36,965 nucleotides of DNA from Chloroflexi bacterium HGW-Chloroflexi-10 (GCA_002840755.1 PHBZ01000052.1:18916-55880); one strand, 5' to 3'; counted from the first letter of the stretch, positions 1-8,461 are shown. Made by a program: numbers and translations. Notes: generated from the sequence alone by a model not told the origin.

Positions 1-142
1 AAACCACATCCTTGTGGAATGAATCTCCATCCAAAATCCACACATGCGCTGCACCTGAAGAAAAGCTGCCCTGGATATCGACCGCAAACCACATCCTTCT
101 GGAATGAATCTCCATCCAAAATCCACACATGCGCTGCACTTG
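1..142. repeat. Two imperfect 57-bp direct repeats, 85-bp period
   Basis: Bases 1-57 recur at 86-142 with only two mismatches (position 14 G/C and position 55 C/T), separated by 28 bp of unrelated sequence. The first copy starts at base 1, so the array may extend beyond the window. The units end in a shared ATGCGCTGCAC core. A diverged relative sits at 2013-2064. The frame shifts between copies because 85 is not a multiple of 3, so a coding repeat is unlikely. It is probably a dispersed intergenic repeat family; nothing shows how it moves. Confidence 0.8.
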
Positions 143-179
143 CTCATTCACCTGGCTTAATTAACCGCACAAAAAACTC

Positions 180-208
180 TTGACGATTCGCTTTCTCAGT
201 GCTATACT
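180..208 (+). promoter_or_regulatory. sigma70 promoter for the tRNA pair
   Basis: A -35 box TTGACG (180-185) and a -10 box TATACT (203-208) are separated by 17 bp. The -10 lies about 37 bp before tRNA-Gly, as expected for a short stable-RNA leader. No other start site is visible for the two tRNAs. Confidence 0.75.
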
Positions 209-244
209 AGCGGACACATTAACAAACAAATAGTGTTGCTAGAT

Positions 245-317
245 GCGGGCATGGTTCAGTTGGTAGAATGTCTCCTTGCCAAGGAGAAGGTCACGGGTTC
301 GAGTCCCGTTGCCCGCT
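245..317 (+). tRNA. tRNA-Gly (GCC)
   Basis: A complete cloverleaf is readable. The acceptor arm GCGGGCA pairs with TGCCCGC (310-316), position 317 is the discriminator, the D arm contains GGTTCAGTTGGTAGA, the anticodon arm CTCCT-TGCCA-AGGAG carries anticodon GCC, and the T arm has GGGTTCGAGTCCC. The 3' CCA is not encoded. It is cotranscribed with the tRNA-Cys starting 9 bp downstream. Confidence 0.95.
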
Positions 318-326
318 CTTGATTTC

Positions 327-398
327 GGCGACGTGGCCAAGTTGGCAAGGCAAGGGTCTGCAAAACCCTCATCATGGGTTCGAGTCCCATCGTCGCCT
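327..398 (+). tRNA. tRNA-Cys (GCA)
   Basis: The acceptor GGCGACG pairs with CGTCGCC (391-397). The anticodon stem AGGGT/ACCCT encloses the loop CTGCAAA, giving anticodon GCA (Cys). The T arm is GGGTTCGAGTCCC-like. CCA is not encoded. It is the second gene of the tRNA-Gly transcript and is followed by an intrinsic terminator. Confidence 0.94.
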
Positions 399-427
399 CT
401 TTTTTGGAAGAAAAAATTTCCTCAAAG

Positions 428-449
428 CACCGGTTTCCGGTGTTTTTTT
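428..449 (+). terminator. Intrinsic terminator of the tRNA operon
   Basis: A perfect 6-bp hairpin CACCGG-TTT-CCGGTG (428-442) is followed by seven T residues (443-449). It lies 30 bp after tRNA-Cys and abuts the stop codon of the convergent lipoprotein gene. Confidence 0.88.
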
Positions 450-1893
450 ATTCCCAACCCGGGCTGGCTGGTTGTTTTGCCAGTTCTTGCAGGGTCTCAT
501 CTAATAGATTCAAAACCTGCTCAAATTGGTCGGGCAGCACCCCCGCGGAAAAAAACTGATAGGTTGCATCCTGAAGCACAAACCGCCCAACGCGCCATTC
601 AGCCGTACGCGGGGCTGCTTGGGCATTCTCCACCAGTTCCACCAGCGCGGACCAATGTGCTCCGCGGGTTTCGGCGTATTCAAGCATCAATTCGCGGCTG
701 ACGGGCAGCATATTCGTCTGGCGGGTGAGTTGTTTTTGCTGTAAAGGTTCGCTCATCCAACGCACAAACAACCAGGAAGCCAGTTCCTGTTCGGGGCTGG
801 AGCGAAAAATCCCATATGAAGGCCCATAACTGATCAGGCTGCCTTTGCCATCCGGCGAAGGATATGGCAGGAGGCTCCATTGGTCGTCCGACTCCAACCG
901 CGCCATGGTATCTTCCTGTATGAGCACATCTTCAGCGCTGGCGCTGACCAGTAAAGCCTGGCGGTTGGCAAAATAGTCGTAAACAGTCGGGTTTCGGCCT
1001 GCCCAGATACAGCTATCATCAGATAAAAGACGCAAATAGGTAAAGGCTTGCAGTGCCGCCGGCTGATTAAAGGAATAGGGTTCTGGCGTCAGGGGGAAAT
1101 CCGAAATACCAAAACCGCGCAGCCAGCTTAAAATGGTATATTCCTGCTGGTTAATCACCCAGCCGCCGGTACCATTGTTATCCCATAGATTATCATTCAA
1201 ATAAACGTCACGGGCCGCACAAACCTGTTCCCTGAACTGTTGGGGCGTTTGCGGACCTGTAGCAAAACCCAATTCTTTACCCCAGGTAATGTTATATAAC
1301 AAAACGCGCATATCGCGCATGGCTGGAATCCCCAAACGCTGCGCATTTACCACGTCCTGTGACCAGAAGATGGGTTCAAAATCGGCCAATACTTCTTGGC
1401 TCAATCCATACAGTGGGTCAGCAACATAGGCATCCAGCGATAGCAAAGAGCCGCCCTGCTGCCAGTAAGATAATTCCTCCACCGGCGCCACAACCACCTG
1501 AGGTGCTGAACCCATTTGAAGTTGCGATTCAGCAGTCTGAAAAGCCAATCGGGCGCCGCCCGGGGCAATCGCGGTGACAAATATACCCCACTCATTCGTC
1601 TGATTAAACGTATCCACCAGAATATCCACCACTTTCGCCTGTTCGCCGCTCCACGGATGCACAAATCGCAGCGGAACACCCTGTAATAGTTCAGCCGTCA
1701 CGTACCAATTCGGCGTGGGCACCTGGGTTGGCAGCATGGTTGGGCTGGGAGGGGTACTCCTGGCGGAAGTCTTTTCAGGTTTTGCGGTGCTAACCGCATT
1801 TTCCTGTGGGACCTGGTTGGGTTGGCAGGCTGAAAGAAATAAGCTGGCTAACAATAAAATCAGAACGGCAGTAATTGTCGTTGGTTTTTTCAT
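448..1893 (-). CDS. ABC-type extracellular solute-binding lipoprotein (family 1-like)
   Basis: A 481-residue secreted lipoprotein. The N-terminus has KK, a hydrophobic stretch and the lipobox LSAC with the lipidated Cys at residue 23. A Thr/Pro/Ser-rich linker (about 30-60) leads into a periplasmic-binding-protein fold resembling family 1 sugar-binding proteins, which deliver sugars to ABC importers at the outer face of the membrane. A GAGGAG site lies about 12 nt before the start. No ABC permease or ATPase is adjacent, so it is an orphan binding protein or feeds a transporter elsewhere. The substrate cannot be told from the sequence. It converges on the tRNA operon and ends inside that terminator. 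Confidence 0.85.
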   Translation of the reverse strand: MKKPTTITAVLILLLASLFLSACQPNQVPQENAVSTAKPEKTSARSTPPSPTMLPTQVPTPNWYVTAELLQGVPLRFVHPWSGEQAKVVDILVDTFNQTNEWGIFVTAIAPGGARLAFQTAESQLQMGSAPQVVVAPVEELSYWQQGGSLLSLDAYVADPLYGLSQEVLADFEPIFWSQDVVNAQRLGIPAMRDMRVLLYNITWGKELGFATGPQTPQQFREQVCAARDVYLNDNLWDNNGTGGWVINQQEYTILSWLRGFGISDFPLTPEPYSFNQPAALQAFTYLRLLSDDSCIWAGRNPTVYDYFANRQALLVSASAEDVLIQEDTMARLESDDQWSLLPYPSPDGKGSLISYGPSYGIFRSSPEQELASWLFVRWMSEPLQQKQLTRQTNMLPVSRELMLEYAETRGAHWSALVELVENAQAAPRTAEWRVGRFVLQDATYQFFSAGVLPDQFEQVLNLLDETLQELAKQPASPGWE

Positions 1894-2012
1894 AAAAACG
1901 GATTGCTTCTCCTCAATAAACTTAGTACAGGTGTATGAATTATAGTTTGTTTTTTGAGGTTACGAAATTAAAAGTTCAAGTTTGGTGCGTTTCATGTGAA
2001 AGGCAATATGGG

Positions 2013-2064
2013 TCCTTTGAAGATAAAATCCTCATTAAAAATCTACCATGCGATGCACCTGAAG
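2013..2064. repeat. Diverged copy of the repeat at 1-142
   Basis: This 52-bp stretch aligns over its full length with bases 9-60. Both begin with TCCTT and end with ATGCG-TGCACCTGAAG, with scattered substitutions and a compensated one-base shift in the middle. It lies between the lipoprotein gene and the terminator after pheT. It supports a dispersed intergenic repeat family. Confidence 0.6.
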
Positions 2065-2071
2065 GTAAAGA

Positions 2072-2105
2072 GAAAGCCCGCATGCTGTTTAGCATACGGG
2101 CTTTC
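2072..2105 (-). terminator. Terminator hairpin after pheT
   Basis: A long hairpin lies 19 bp past the pheT stop: GAAAGCCCG pairs with CGGGCTTTC and an inner CATGCT/AGCAT stem closes a GTTT loop. On the minus strand it is followed by a short T-rich tract (TTTCTCTTT). It is the plausible end of the pheS-pheT transcript, although the U tract is imperfect. Confidence 0.7.
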
Positions 2106-2123
2106 AAATCCGATTCACAATAA

Positions 2124-4658
2124 TTAACTGCGTAACACCGCGCCCAATTCACGTTCCAAGCGGCGGACAATTTTATTGCGCAGGGCGGTGGCTTCCCCGG
2201 CGCTGAAAGTATGGTCAAAAGATTGGTAGGTCATACTGTACGCCAGACTCTTCTTGCCTTCGCCAATCTGCACACTGCGGAAAACGTCAAACAGACGCAC
2301 GTCTGCCAACTGCTTGCCGCCTGTCTGGCGGATCAGCGATTCCACTTTGCCCGCCGGCACGCCTTCATCAACCACCACGGCAATATCTTCCAGAACTGGC
2401 GGGAAGATCGACACAGCACTGGTGATGAAGCGCTCGGGTATCAGGGGCAGCAGCGCTTCCACATCAATCTCTGCCGTCAGCACTGCCGGAGACATGAAAT
2501 CGTAGTTGGCTTTTACGCGCGGGTGCAGCTCTCCAAAAACGGCTACCACCTGCTCGCCTACTTTCACCTGGGCACATTTGCCGGGATGCAGGCTCACATG
2601 CTCCACCGGTTCATACGAGACGTTCTCAAGATGCAGAGCCTCCAGTAGATTTTCCAACACACCCTTCAGGTCGAAGAAATCCATTTCGCCGGATGCTGCT
2701 AGGTCCCATGCAGGTGCGGTGCGTTTTCCGGTCATGGATATCACCAGCTTGCGCGGTTCCTGAGGATAGGTCTGACCTTCCACAGGCAGAAAAACCGGTC
2801 CCAATTCGAAGAAGGCCAGGCGATCACGCAGGCGGGAATTCCTTTCAATAATTTCCAGGGAAGAAGCCAGCAAAGACCGGCGCATGACGGCGCGTTCCGG
2901 TGCGCTGGGGTTTACCAGGCGCACATACGCAGGGACATCAGCGATCTGGTCACCTGGTAAGACGCGTTGTTCGCGCTCCGGTGAAGTCAACCGGTAGGTC
3001 AGCACTTCCTGTAACCCTGAACCAGCCAGAATATCTTTCATGCGCTCTTCCAAAACCAATTCCGGGTTATTGCGTTGAACCGGCAGTTCATCCGCCAGGT
3101 TCGTCTCGGGGATATTGTTATAACTGTAAATCCTGGCAACCTCTTCGATCAGGTCGGCTTTACCCACCACGCCTGTGCCAATATCCAGGCGGTGTGGCGG
3201 GGTCTGAGCAATCACACTGTCGTCCCTCACCTGGCAGACGAATTCCAACCGGGTGAGAATATCGGCGATTCGCTGTGCCGGAATGACCACACCCAATTTC
3301 TTGCGCACATCTTCCACACTCAGGGTAATCAGCGGGTCCGCTGCCGGCAATGGATAATTATCCACTACTCCTTCGGCAATCAGACCGCCGCTCCACTGTG
3401 CCATCCGGTCCATCCCTAAACCCACTGCCCAGGGAGATAATGCCGGGTGCACTCCGCGTGCGAAGCGGTAACCGGCTTCAGAATTGAGATGCAGCACAGT
3501 ACTGGTGCGCCGCACATTGATGAAATTCCAACTCGCGCCTTCCAGAAGCACATTCCGGGTATTGGCGGTTACTTCGCTTTCCAGGCCGCCCATAATGCCG
3601 GCTAACGAAAGTGATCCGGCTGTATCGCATACCAGAATGGCATTGCTATCAAGTTTGCGTTCCAGGTTGTCCAGGGTAACCAGTATTTCACCCTCCGCGG
3701 CAGCGCGGGTGATGATCGTCGGGGTTTTACCTTTGGCGCGCGCTACCAGCACATCATAATCAAAGGCGTGCAGTGGTTGGCCAGTTTCCAGCATCACGTA
3801 ATTGGTCGAATCCACAATCGAATTGATTGGGCGCATTCCTGCCAACCGTAAACGACGCTGCACCCAATACGGGCTCTCTTTCGGTTCACAGCCGTTGATC
3901 AGACCCACCACAAAACGCGGGTTCAGTTTGGGGTCCGTAATCTCAATCTTTGCCCTGCCATCAATCGGACCGCCGCCAGGCGCTAATGTACACTGCGGCA
4001 TTTTTAGCGGTTTTCCGGTAACGGCCGAAAGCTCACGTGCCACACCGATCACGCTGGCATCACGGATCATGTTAGGCAGAATCGATACGCTATAGACAGC
4101 ATCGCCCATATAATCAGCCAGAGACATCCCTGTAGGCGCATCTGCATCCAGCAATATAATGCCTTCGTGTTCCTCGGATATACCCAGCTCCTTCTCCGAA
4201 CAAACCATCGAGAAGGATTCCACACCACGGATCTTGGTGCGTTTAAGTTTGGTTACTTCAAAACCGGGTTTGTGACCATCGTATAACACTGCGCCTTCGC
4301 GCGCATAAGCCACCTTGAGCGGCTGAGCCAGCGGACCAATCCCTTTATAAGGAAAGAGATTAGGCGCGCCGGTCAACACCACCAGCTCCTGAGCGCCATC
4401 ATTCAGACGACACAGAGTCAGCCGGTCGGCGTCCGGATGCGGCATAACCTCATCAATCTGCGCAACTACAAACTTTTCAGGGTCCCAGGCCAAACCGTTG
4501 ATCTTGAACTCCTGGCGTCCGTTGTTAACCGGCATAGGCAGCCCAACCACCTGAATTTCTTCCACCTCCAAACCAACCATCGTCAGCGTCCGCGCCAACG
4601 ACTCCAGGTCGAGGTCAATATCGATATAATCTTTAAGCCATGAAAGGGGTATTTGCAT
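2124..4658 (-). CDS. pheT: Phenylalanyl-tRNA synthetase beta subunit
   Basis: Large subunit of the alpha2-beta2 enzyme that charges tRNA-Phe. At 844 residues it has normal bacterial length. In order: an N-terminal MQIPLSWLKDYI segment, an EMAP-type tRNA-binding domain (about 40-150, with PHPDADRLTLCRL), the B3/B4 editing module (about 210-390, with NPRFVVGLI and RPINSIVDSTNYVM), the B5 domain (about 410-480), the catalytic-like core, and a C-terminal anticodon-binding FDX-ACB domain (about 750-844, starting SIFPPVLEDIAVVVD). It is the last gene of a minus-strand operon with pheS, but an unrelated four-helix-bundle gene lies between them. The start is preceded only by a weak AGGT-like site. 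Confidence 0.97.
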   Translation of the reverse strand: MQIPLSWLKDYIDIDLDLESLARTLTMVGLEVEEIQVVGLPMPVNNGRQEFKINGLAWDPEKFVVAQIDEVMPHPDADRLTLCRLNDGAQELVVLTGAPNLFPYKGIGPLAQPLKVAYAREGAVLYDGHKPGFEVTKLKRTKIRGVESFSMVCSEKELGISEEHEGIILLDADAPTGMSLADYMGDAVYSVSILPNMIRDASVIGVARELSAVTGKPLKMPQCTLAPGGGPIDGRAKIEITDPKLNPRFVVGLINGCEPKESPYWVQRRLRLAGMRPINSIVDSTNYVMLETGQPLHAFDYDVLVARAKGKTPTIITRAAAEGEILVTLDNLERKLDSNAILVCDTAGSLSLAGIMGGLESEVTANTRNVLLEGASWNFINVRRTSTVLHLNSEAGYRFARGVHPALSPWAVGLGMDRMAQWSGGLIAEGVVDNYPLPAADPLITLSVEDVRKKLGVVIPAQRIADILTRLEFVCQVRDDSVIAQTPPHRLDIGTGVVGKADLIEEVARIYSYNNIPETNLADELPVQRNNPELVLEERMKDILAGSGLQEVLTYRLTSPEREQRVLPGDQIADVPAYVRLVNPSAPERAVMRRSLLASSLEIIERNSRLRDRLAFFELGPVFLPVEGQTYPQEPRKLVISMTGKRTAPAWDLAASGEMDFFDLKGVLENLLEALHLENVSYEPVEHVSLHPGKCAQVKVGEQVVAVFGELHPRVKANYDFMSPAVLTAEIDVEALLPLIPERFITSAVSIFPPVLEDIAVVVDEGVPAGKVESLIRQTGGKQLADVRLFDVFRSVQIGEGKKSLAYSMTYQSFDHTFSAGEATALRNKIVRRLERELGAVLRS

Positions 4659-4738
4659 AGTCTGTTACCTGTTGTTTCTTTTGATAATTTTTTATTTAGT
4701 TAACCTTAGTGAAGAGTAATCCGTGATGAGGGGAAAAT

Positions 4739-5182
4739 TCAATATGTCAATGTAAAATCTTGTTCAATCTGGTAGAGTTCAGGGTCTTCGTGCAGGCACA
4801 TTACTTCTTTTTTGGAATCAAGTTGCTTTTCCAGATATTTCAGATATCCATTTAATATCCGGCGTAATTCAACTGATTGAGAAATTGCTGCCGCACAAAG
4901 TTCTTCAGTAAGATAACCCAGCCGGACTGCAAGGTAAAAGTAAGTACGGACTTCCTCTAATGACCCTCTTGCAATTAACCCAAATCGGATACCTTCACGG
5001 AAGTATTGACGACCGTATCCTTCGGCTATATTTGCAGGTATGGAAACAAGAGCACGTCTCAATTGTGAAGTCAAGGCATACTTTTCCTCATCAGGAAAGA
5101 CAGGCAATATATTTTTATAACTATACGTCACAAAATCCATCGCCTTTTGCCAAACCTTCAATGATTCCAATCCTTTATCCAT
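4739..5182 (-). CDS. Four-helix-bundle protein (S23/IVS-like)
   Basis: A 147-residue, mostly helical protein of the four-helix-bundle family named after 23S rRNA intervening-sequence ORFs. Family marks are LKVWQKAMDF near residue 9, ALTSQLRRALVSIPANIAEGYGR (about 37-59), the phrase ARGSLEEVRTYFYLAVRLGYL, and a helical C-terminus. Its cellular role is not established. The start is the ATG at 5182, with AAGGAGG five bases upstream; the GTG one codon earlier lies too close to that site. It sits between pheS and pheT with about 80-90 bp on either side, and its 5' flank carries TAATGAG heptamers. This suggests a cassette inserted into a housekeeping operon. It should be cotranscribed with pheST under the T-box. 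Confidence 0.88.
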   Translation of the reverse strand: MDKGLESLKVWQKAMDFVTYSYKNILPVFPDEEKYALTSQLRRALVSIPANIAEGYGRQYFREGIRFGLIARGSLEEVRTYFYLAVRLGYLTEELCAAAISQSVELRRILNGYLKYLEKQLDSKKEVMCLHEDPELYQIEQDFTLTY

Positions 5183-5196
5183 CACAACCTCCTTAT

Positions 5197-5244
5197 CTCA
5201 TTACTACTTGTTCTTCCTCATTACTCATTACTCATTACTCATTA
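5197..5244. repeat. Heptanucleotide repeat tract (CTCATTA)n
   Basis: Four perfect tandem CTCATTA units (TAATGAG on the minus strand) fill 5217-5244, and one more unit lies at 5197-5203. The tract is between the four-helix-bundle gene and the pheS stop. The same heptamer recurs in an orphan tract at 30373-30440. It probably marks a boundary of the inserted cassette or is an expandable simple repeat. Confidence 0.9.
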
Positions 5245-5274
5245 TTTTTACTTTCTTCTTTTCCTACTTCCTAA

Positions 5275-6318
5275 CTAAAATTGCTCCAAAAATCGCACAT
5301 CATTCCCCCAAAAATACCGAATATCCTCAATCTTATGCAGGAGCATACTGATACGTTCAGGGCCCATACCGGCAGCAAAACCGGAGTAAATTTCAGGATC
5401 ATAACCACCGTTTAGCAAAACCGTGGGATGCACCATACCGCAGCCCATAATCTCCAGCCAGCCGGAACCCTTACAGACTGGGCAGCCTTTACCGCCGCAC
5501 ACAAAACATTCTACATCCATCTCAGCGCTGGGTTCAGTGAACGGGAAGTATGATGGGCGCAGGCGTGTACGTACATCCGCATTGAAGAGCCGCCGCACAA
5601 ACCCATTTAACGTACCTTTCATGTCACTGAAGGTAATATTCTTGCCCACAGCCAGTACTTCCACCTGATGGAACTGAATCTCGGATCGGGCGCTGATCTG
5701 CTCGTAGCGGTAACACATGCCCGGCAGAATCACCCGAATCGGTTCCGGACAATATTGGCGCATAGCCCGGATTTGTCCGGGAGATGTATGCGTGCGCAGA
5801 ACCATACCCGGTGAGGCAACGTGAAATGTATCCCACATATCCCGCGCAGGATGGTGCGCCGGGATATTGAGCAACTCGAAGTTATACTCATCACTCTCTA
5901 CATCGCAAGAGCGATAAACCTGAAAACCCATCTCGGCGAAAATATCGTAAATTCGACGCAATACACTGGTTTGCACATGCAGACCACCGGATACAGGACG
6001 TCGACCCGGAAGGGTTATATCCAATTTCTCGCTGGCGAGCTTATGTGCCAGCGCGGCTTCGTGCACTGTTACAGCGCATGCATCCATAGCGGCTTCCAAT
6101 GCCTGTTTTACCTGGTTGGCAACCTGCCCTACCAGGGGACGAATTTCCTTGGGCTGCTGGCCAATACTGGAAAAGGCTAACATAACCTTACTGGATTTTC
6201 CCAGGTATTCACGCTTCCAGACCTGCAGGGCTTCTTCCTCTTGCACCATGCTCAATCCGGCCAACGCGTTCACCTGCTCCTGTTCCAGTTCCGCAAGGAT
6301 TTGTGGTTTCTCTGCCAT
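5275..6318 (-). CDS. pheS: Phenylalanyl-tRNA synthetase alpha subunit
   Basis: Catalytic subunit of PheRS, making Phe-tRNA(Phe) in the cytoplasm. It has 347 residues, the usual length. It contains an N-terminal coiled-coil arm (about 1-85), the class II core with RTHTSPGQIRAM and FHQVEVLAVGK (motif 2), the Cys-rich segment CFVCGGKGCPVC typical of bacterial PheS, and motif 3 GFAAGMGPERISM, ending DIRYFWGNDVRFLEQF. The start MAEKPQ at 6318 has AGGAGG seven bases upstream; a longer in-frame extension to 6393 would run through the T-box terminator and is rejected. It is first in the operon and controlled by the Phe T-box leader upstream. Confidence 0.97.
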   Translation of the reverse strand: MAEKPQILAELEQEQVNALAGLSMVQEEEALQVWKREYLGKSSKVMLAFSSIGQQPKEIRPLVGQVANQVKQALEAAMDACAVTVHEAALAHKLASEKLDITLPGRRPVSGGLHVQTSVLRRIYDIFAEMGFQVYRSCDVESDEYNFELLNIPAHHPARDMWDTFHVASPGMVLRTHTSPGQIRAMRQYCPEPIRVILPGMCYRYEQISARSEIQFHQVEVLAVGKNITFSDMKGTLNGFVRRLFNADVRTRLRPSYFPFTEPSAEMDVECFVCGGKGCPVCKGSGWLEIMGCGMVHPTVLLNGGYDPEIYSGFAAGMGPERISMLLHKIEDIRYFWGNDVRFLEQF

Positions 6319-6640
6319 AAAACCTCCTGTAAAAAAAATAGCCCGCCCCAAAAACTTGGGACGGGCAATAATGACCCGTGGTACCACCCACATTCGCCGG
6401 TTTCCCGACGCTCTCTGCCCCGACGGCTCCGATCTTGATAATCGGGCGATCAGGTCGCCTTTTAACGGTGGCTTTCCGGCTCAGACTACCAACCTGGGAA
6501 GGTTTTCACCTGAGCGGCTCGGGAGGGAACTTCGTATGGCTTCTGCCGTGCGGGGTCTCAATCTCTGCCCCGGCTTCCCTGTCGGCTTTCACCATGCTAC
6601 TTTCCTCCGTCATTGCCGATGACGGGTTTAATAATGTTAT
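6319..6640 (-). ncRNA. T-box leader (tRNA-Phe-sensing) of the pheS operon
   Basis: Reading the minus strand, the leader holds the hallmark T-box sequence GGTGGTACCACG (6377-6388), which binds the 3' end of uncharged tRNA. It is followed by a terminator hairpin and U run just before pheS. The 5' half can fold as Stem I: GGAGG (about 6604-6608) pairs with CCTCC near 6522-6526, leaving AAAGTAG opposite CGAAGTTC, the layout of a specifier loop. The triplet TTC (6527-6529) there is a Phe codon, matching the downstream enzyme. Uncharged tRNA-Phe would stabilise the antiterminator and turn on pheS. The exact specifier pairing is my manual fold. Confidence 0.92.
6331..6366 (-). terminator. Conditional terminator of the T-box leader
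   Basis: On the minus strand GCCCGTCCCA pairs with GGGGCGGGC around the loop AGTTTT (6341-6366), followed by TATTTTTTTT (6331-6340). It ends three bases before the pheS ribosome-binding site. This is the off state of the T-box switch. Confidence 0.9.
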
Positions 6641-6646
6641 ATTCCA

Positions 6647-6674
6647 ATTATCCACTAAAAAATTGGCTTGTCAA
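6647..6674 (-). promoter_or_regulatory. sigma70 promoter of the pheS operon
   Basis: On the minus strand a perfect -35 TTGACA (6669-6674) and a -10 GATAAT (6647-6652) are separated by 16 bp. The predicted start is near 6640, giving a leader of about 320 nt that contains the whole T-box. Confidence 0.8.
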
Positions 6675-6764
6675 GGGCTGTTTTTCTGGTCATCCCCAAT
6701 TCCTGATTCTAAATTCCTATTTTCTGACTACTATTTCCTGTTTCACCATTCCCAACTTATCCGG

Positions 6765-7751
6765 TTACCTTATAAACAAAATCTGCAGCAACCAATACAC
6801 AGCAAATGAAATAATGATCGTGATCGGAATGGTCACGACCCAGGCCACCAGAATATTGACAGCCACACCCCAGCGCACCATGTTCACCCGCTGGGCTGAA
6901 CCCGCGCCCAAAATTGCCGAACTGACCACCTGAGTGGTGCTGACCGGGCCGCCCAACAATGCCGCACCCAATATAATGCTGGCAGAAGAAATTTGTGCGG
7001 TAAAGCCATGAATTGGCTTGATTTTATAAAACTTGCCGCCAAGGGTTTTTATCAAACGCCATCCGCCCACGGCCGTTCCCAGGGCTATTGCGCCGGCACT
7101 GATGGCAATTACCCACAAAGGTACCTGAAAACTCGAAATTGTTCCGGAAACAACCAGACCCAGCGTGATAATCCCCATCGTTTTTTGGGCATCATTGGCT
7201 CCATGACTGAGTGCCAGCCCTAACCCGGTAAGCACCTGTGCATTCTTAAAGAAGGTATTGATTCTCAGCGTTGCGCTGCGAGACAGGAAAAAGGCTAAAC
7301 GTGTAATCAAAAAACCCACCAATATACCTAATACCGGTGAAACGAATAAAGCAATCCCCACTTTTATCAACCCGCTGACCTGAATGGCGCCAATACCCGC
7401 GCCTGCCGCTACGGCCCCGATAATCCCGCCAATCAATGCATGAGAAGAACTGGATGGAATCCCGAAATACCAGGTAAACAGATTCCAAAATATGGCAGCA
7501 ATTAATGCTGCTACCAGAACCAGGGTATCCACACTGCCCTGAACGACGATATCCTCACCAATTGTTTTTGCAACTGCTACGCCAAAGAGGAAGGGTCCTG
7601 CAAACTCGGCTGCAGCGGTCATCATCAAAGCCTTCCGCGGAGACATGGCCCGGGAAAAAATTATGGTGGCGACAATATTACTGGAATCATGAAAACCATT
7701 TAAGAAATCAAAAACTAACGCCAGACCAATCAGGATGAATAAGAGAGTCAT
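6765..7751 (-). CDS. pit: PiT-family inorganic phosphate transporter
   Basis: An integral membrane phosphate permease, 328 residues, driven by H+ or Na+ symport. Both internal family signatures are visible: GFHDSSNIVATIIFSRAMSP near residue 19 and SHGANDAQKTMGII near residue 182, the duplicated GANDVANA-type motifs of PiT proteins. About nine to ten hydrophobic segments span the chain, and the length is normal for short bacterial PiT proteins. It lies 9 bp after a DUF47 gene, the usual PiT accessory partner, so the two form one operon. A low-affinity phosphate uptake role is inferred from the family. Confidence 0.93.
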   Translation of the reverse strand: MTLLFILIGLALVFDFLNGFHDSSNIVATIIFSRAMSPRKALMMTAAAEFAGPFLFGVAVAKTIGEDIVVQGSVDTLVLVAALIAAIFWNLFTWYFGIPSSSSHALIGGIIGAVAAGAGIGAIQVSGLIKVGIALFVSPVLGILVGFLITRLAFFLSRSATLRINTFFKNAQVLTGLGLALSHGANDAQKTMGIITLGLVVSGTISSFQVPLWVIAISAGAIALGTAVGGWRLIKTLGGKFYKIKPIHGFTAQISSASIILGAALLGGPVSTTQVVSSAILGAGSAQRVNMVRWGVAVNILVAWVVTIPITIIISFAVYWLLQILFIR

Positions 7752-7760
7752 CAGGTTAGC

Positions 7761-8390
7761 TTAGCTCATCTTCATGATTACATCAGAAAGCACATTGGCA
7801 GCGCCATCTCCACGATCCGCCGCGTTGCTGAGATGGCGGTATAATTCGCGCACTTTCATCATTTCCACCACTTGTTTCACATCTTTTGCTTTGGCAAATA
7901 AATCAGCGATGGCTTCCCGGTAAACCGTTTCTACCCGGTTTTCCAGACTCTTGGCTCGTTGGGCATGTTCATTGGCAACCGTCAGATGATTATCCTGCAA
8001 GCGCGAAACTGCCAGGTTTATCTCTACAGCAGCATCATAAAGCAGGGATGCCATGCGCAGCATATACGAATTTGGTTTTACATCCAGGATTTCCATTTCT
8101 TCCACCGTCGTATTGGTGTAATCCAGAATATCATCAATTTCTCTGGAAAGCGAAAAAATATCTTCCCGGTCGAATGGGGTAATAAATGTGCGCATTAATT
8201 CTTCAATGAGAATCCGGCGGACTTCATCGGCTTCTTGTTCGATGGCGGCAATCTGCCTGGCAATATCACGGTTACGCTTTTTGAGATAATCCTTTAATAA
8301 ATCAAGCCCCTGGATGGTGAGCGTGGTCTGTCGCACCAATAGAATTAAAAATTTATCCGGTTTGCGTTTAAACAAGTCTTTCAGAGACAT
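7761..8390 (-). CDS. DUF47 family PiT accessory protein (PhoU-like)
   Basis: A 209-residue, all-helical cytoplasmic protein of the DUF47/TIGR00153 family, related in fold to PhoU. It is encoded just before pit, as is common. Family features include IAAIEQEADEVRRILIEELMRTFITPFDREDIFSLSREIDDILDYTN, where the acidic E-x-x-AD and ED-x-x-D-x-x-D patterns resemble PhoU metal-binding repeats, and the C-terminal phrase LSNAADRGDGAANVLSDVIMK. It probably regulates or gates the PiT transporter. It is first in the two-gene operon, downstream of an AT-rich region with a perfect palindrome (8462-8482). Confidence 0.88.
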   Translation of the reverse strand: MSLKDLFKRKPDKFLILLVRQTTLTIQGLDLLKDYLKKRNRDIARQIAAIEQEADEVRRILIEELMRTFITPFDREDIFSLSREIDDILDYTNTTVEEMEILDVKPNSYMLRMASLLYDAAVEINLAVSRLQDNHLTVANEHAQRAKSLENRVETVYREAIADLFAKAKDVKQVVEMMKVRELYRHLSNAADRGDGAANVLSDVIMKMS

Positions 8391-8461
8391 GGCAGGAAAC
8401 CTTTCTGGCGTGAGTTTAGTAATCAGGTTGTAATCTTTAATATTACCATAATATTAATCAA

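Noticed and set aside
268..701. Open frames running over the two tRNAs
   Set aside because: They translate the tRNA genes, the terminator and antisense of the lipoprotein; no protein-like features.
448..1893. Complete sugar ABC importer at the lipoprotein gene
   Set aside because: No permease or ATPase follows; the neighbours are tRNAs and the pheST operon.
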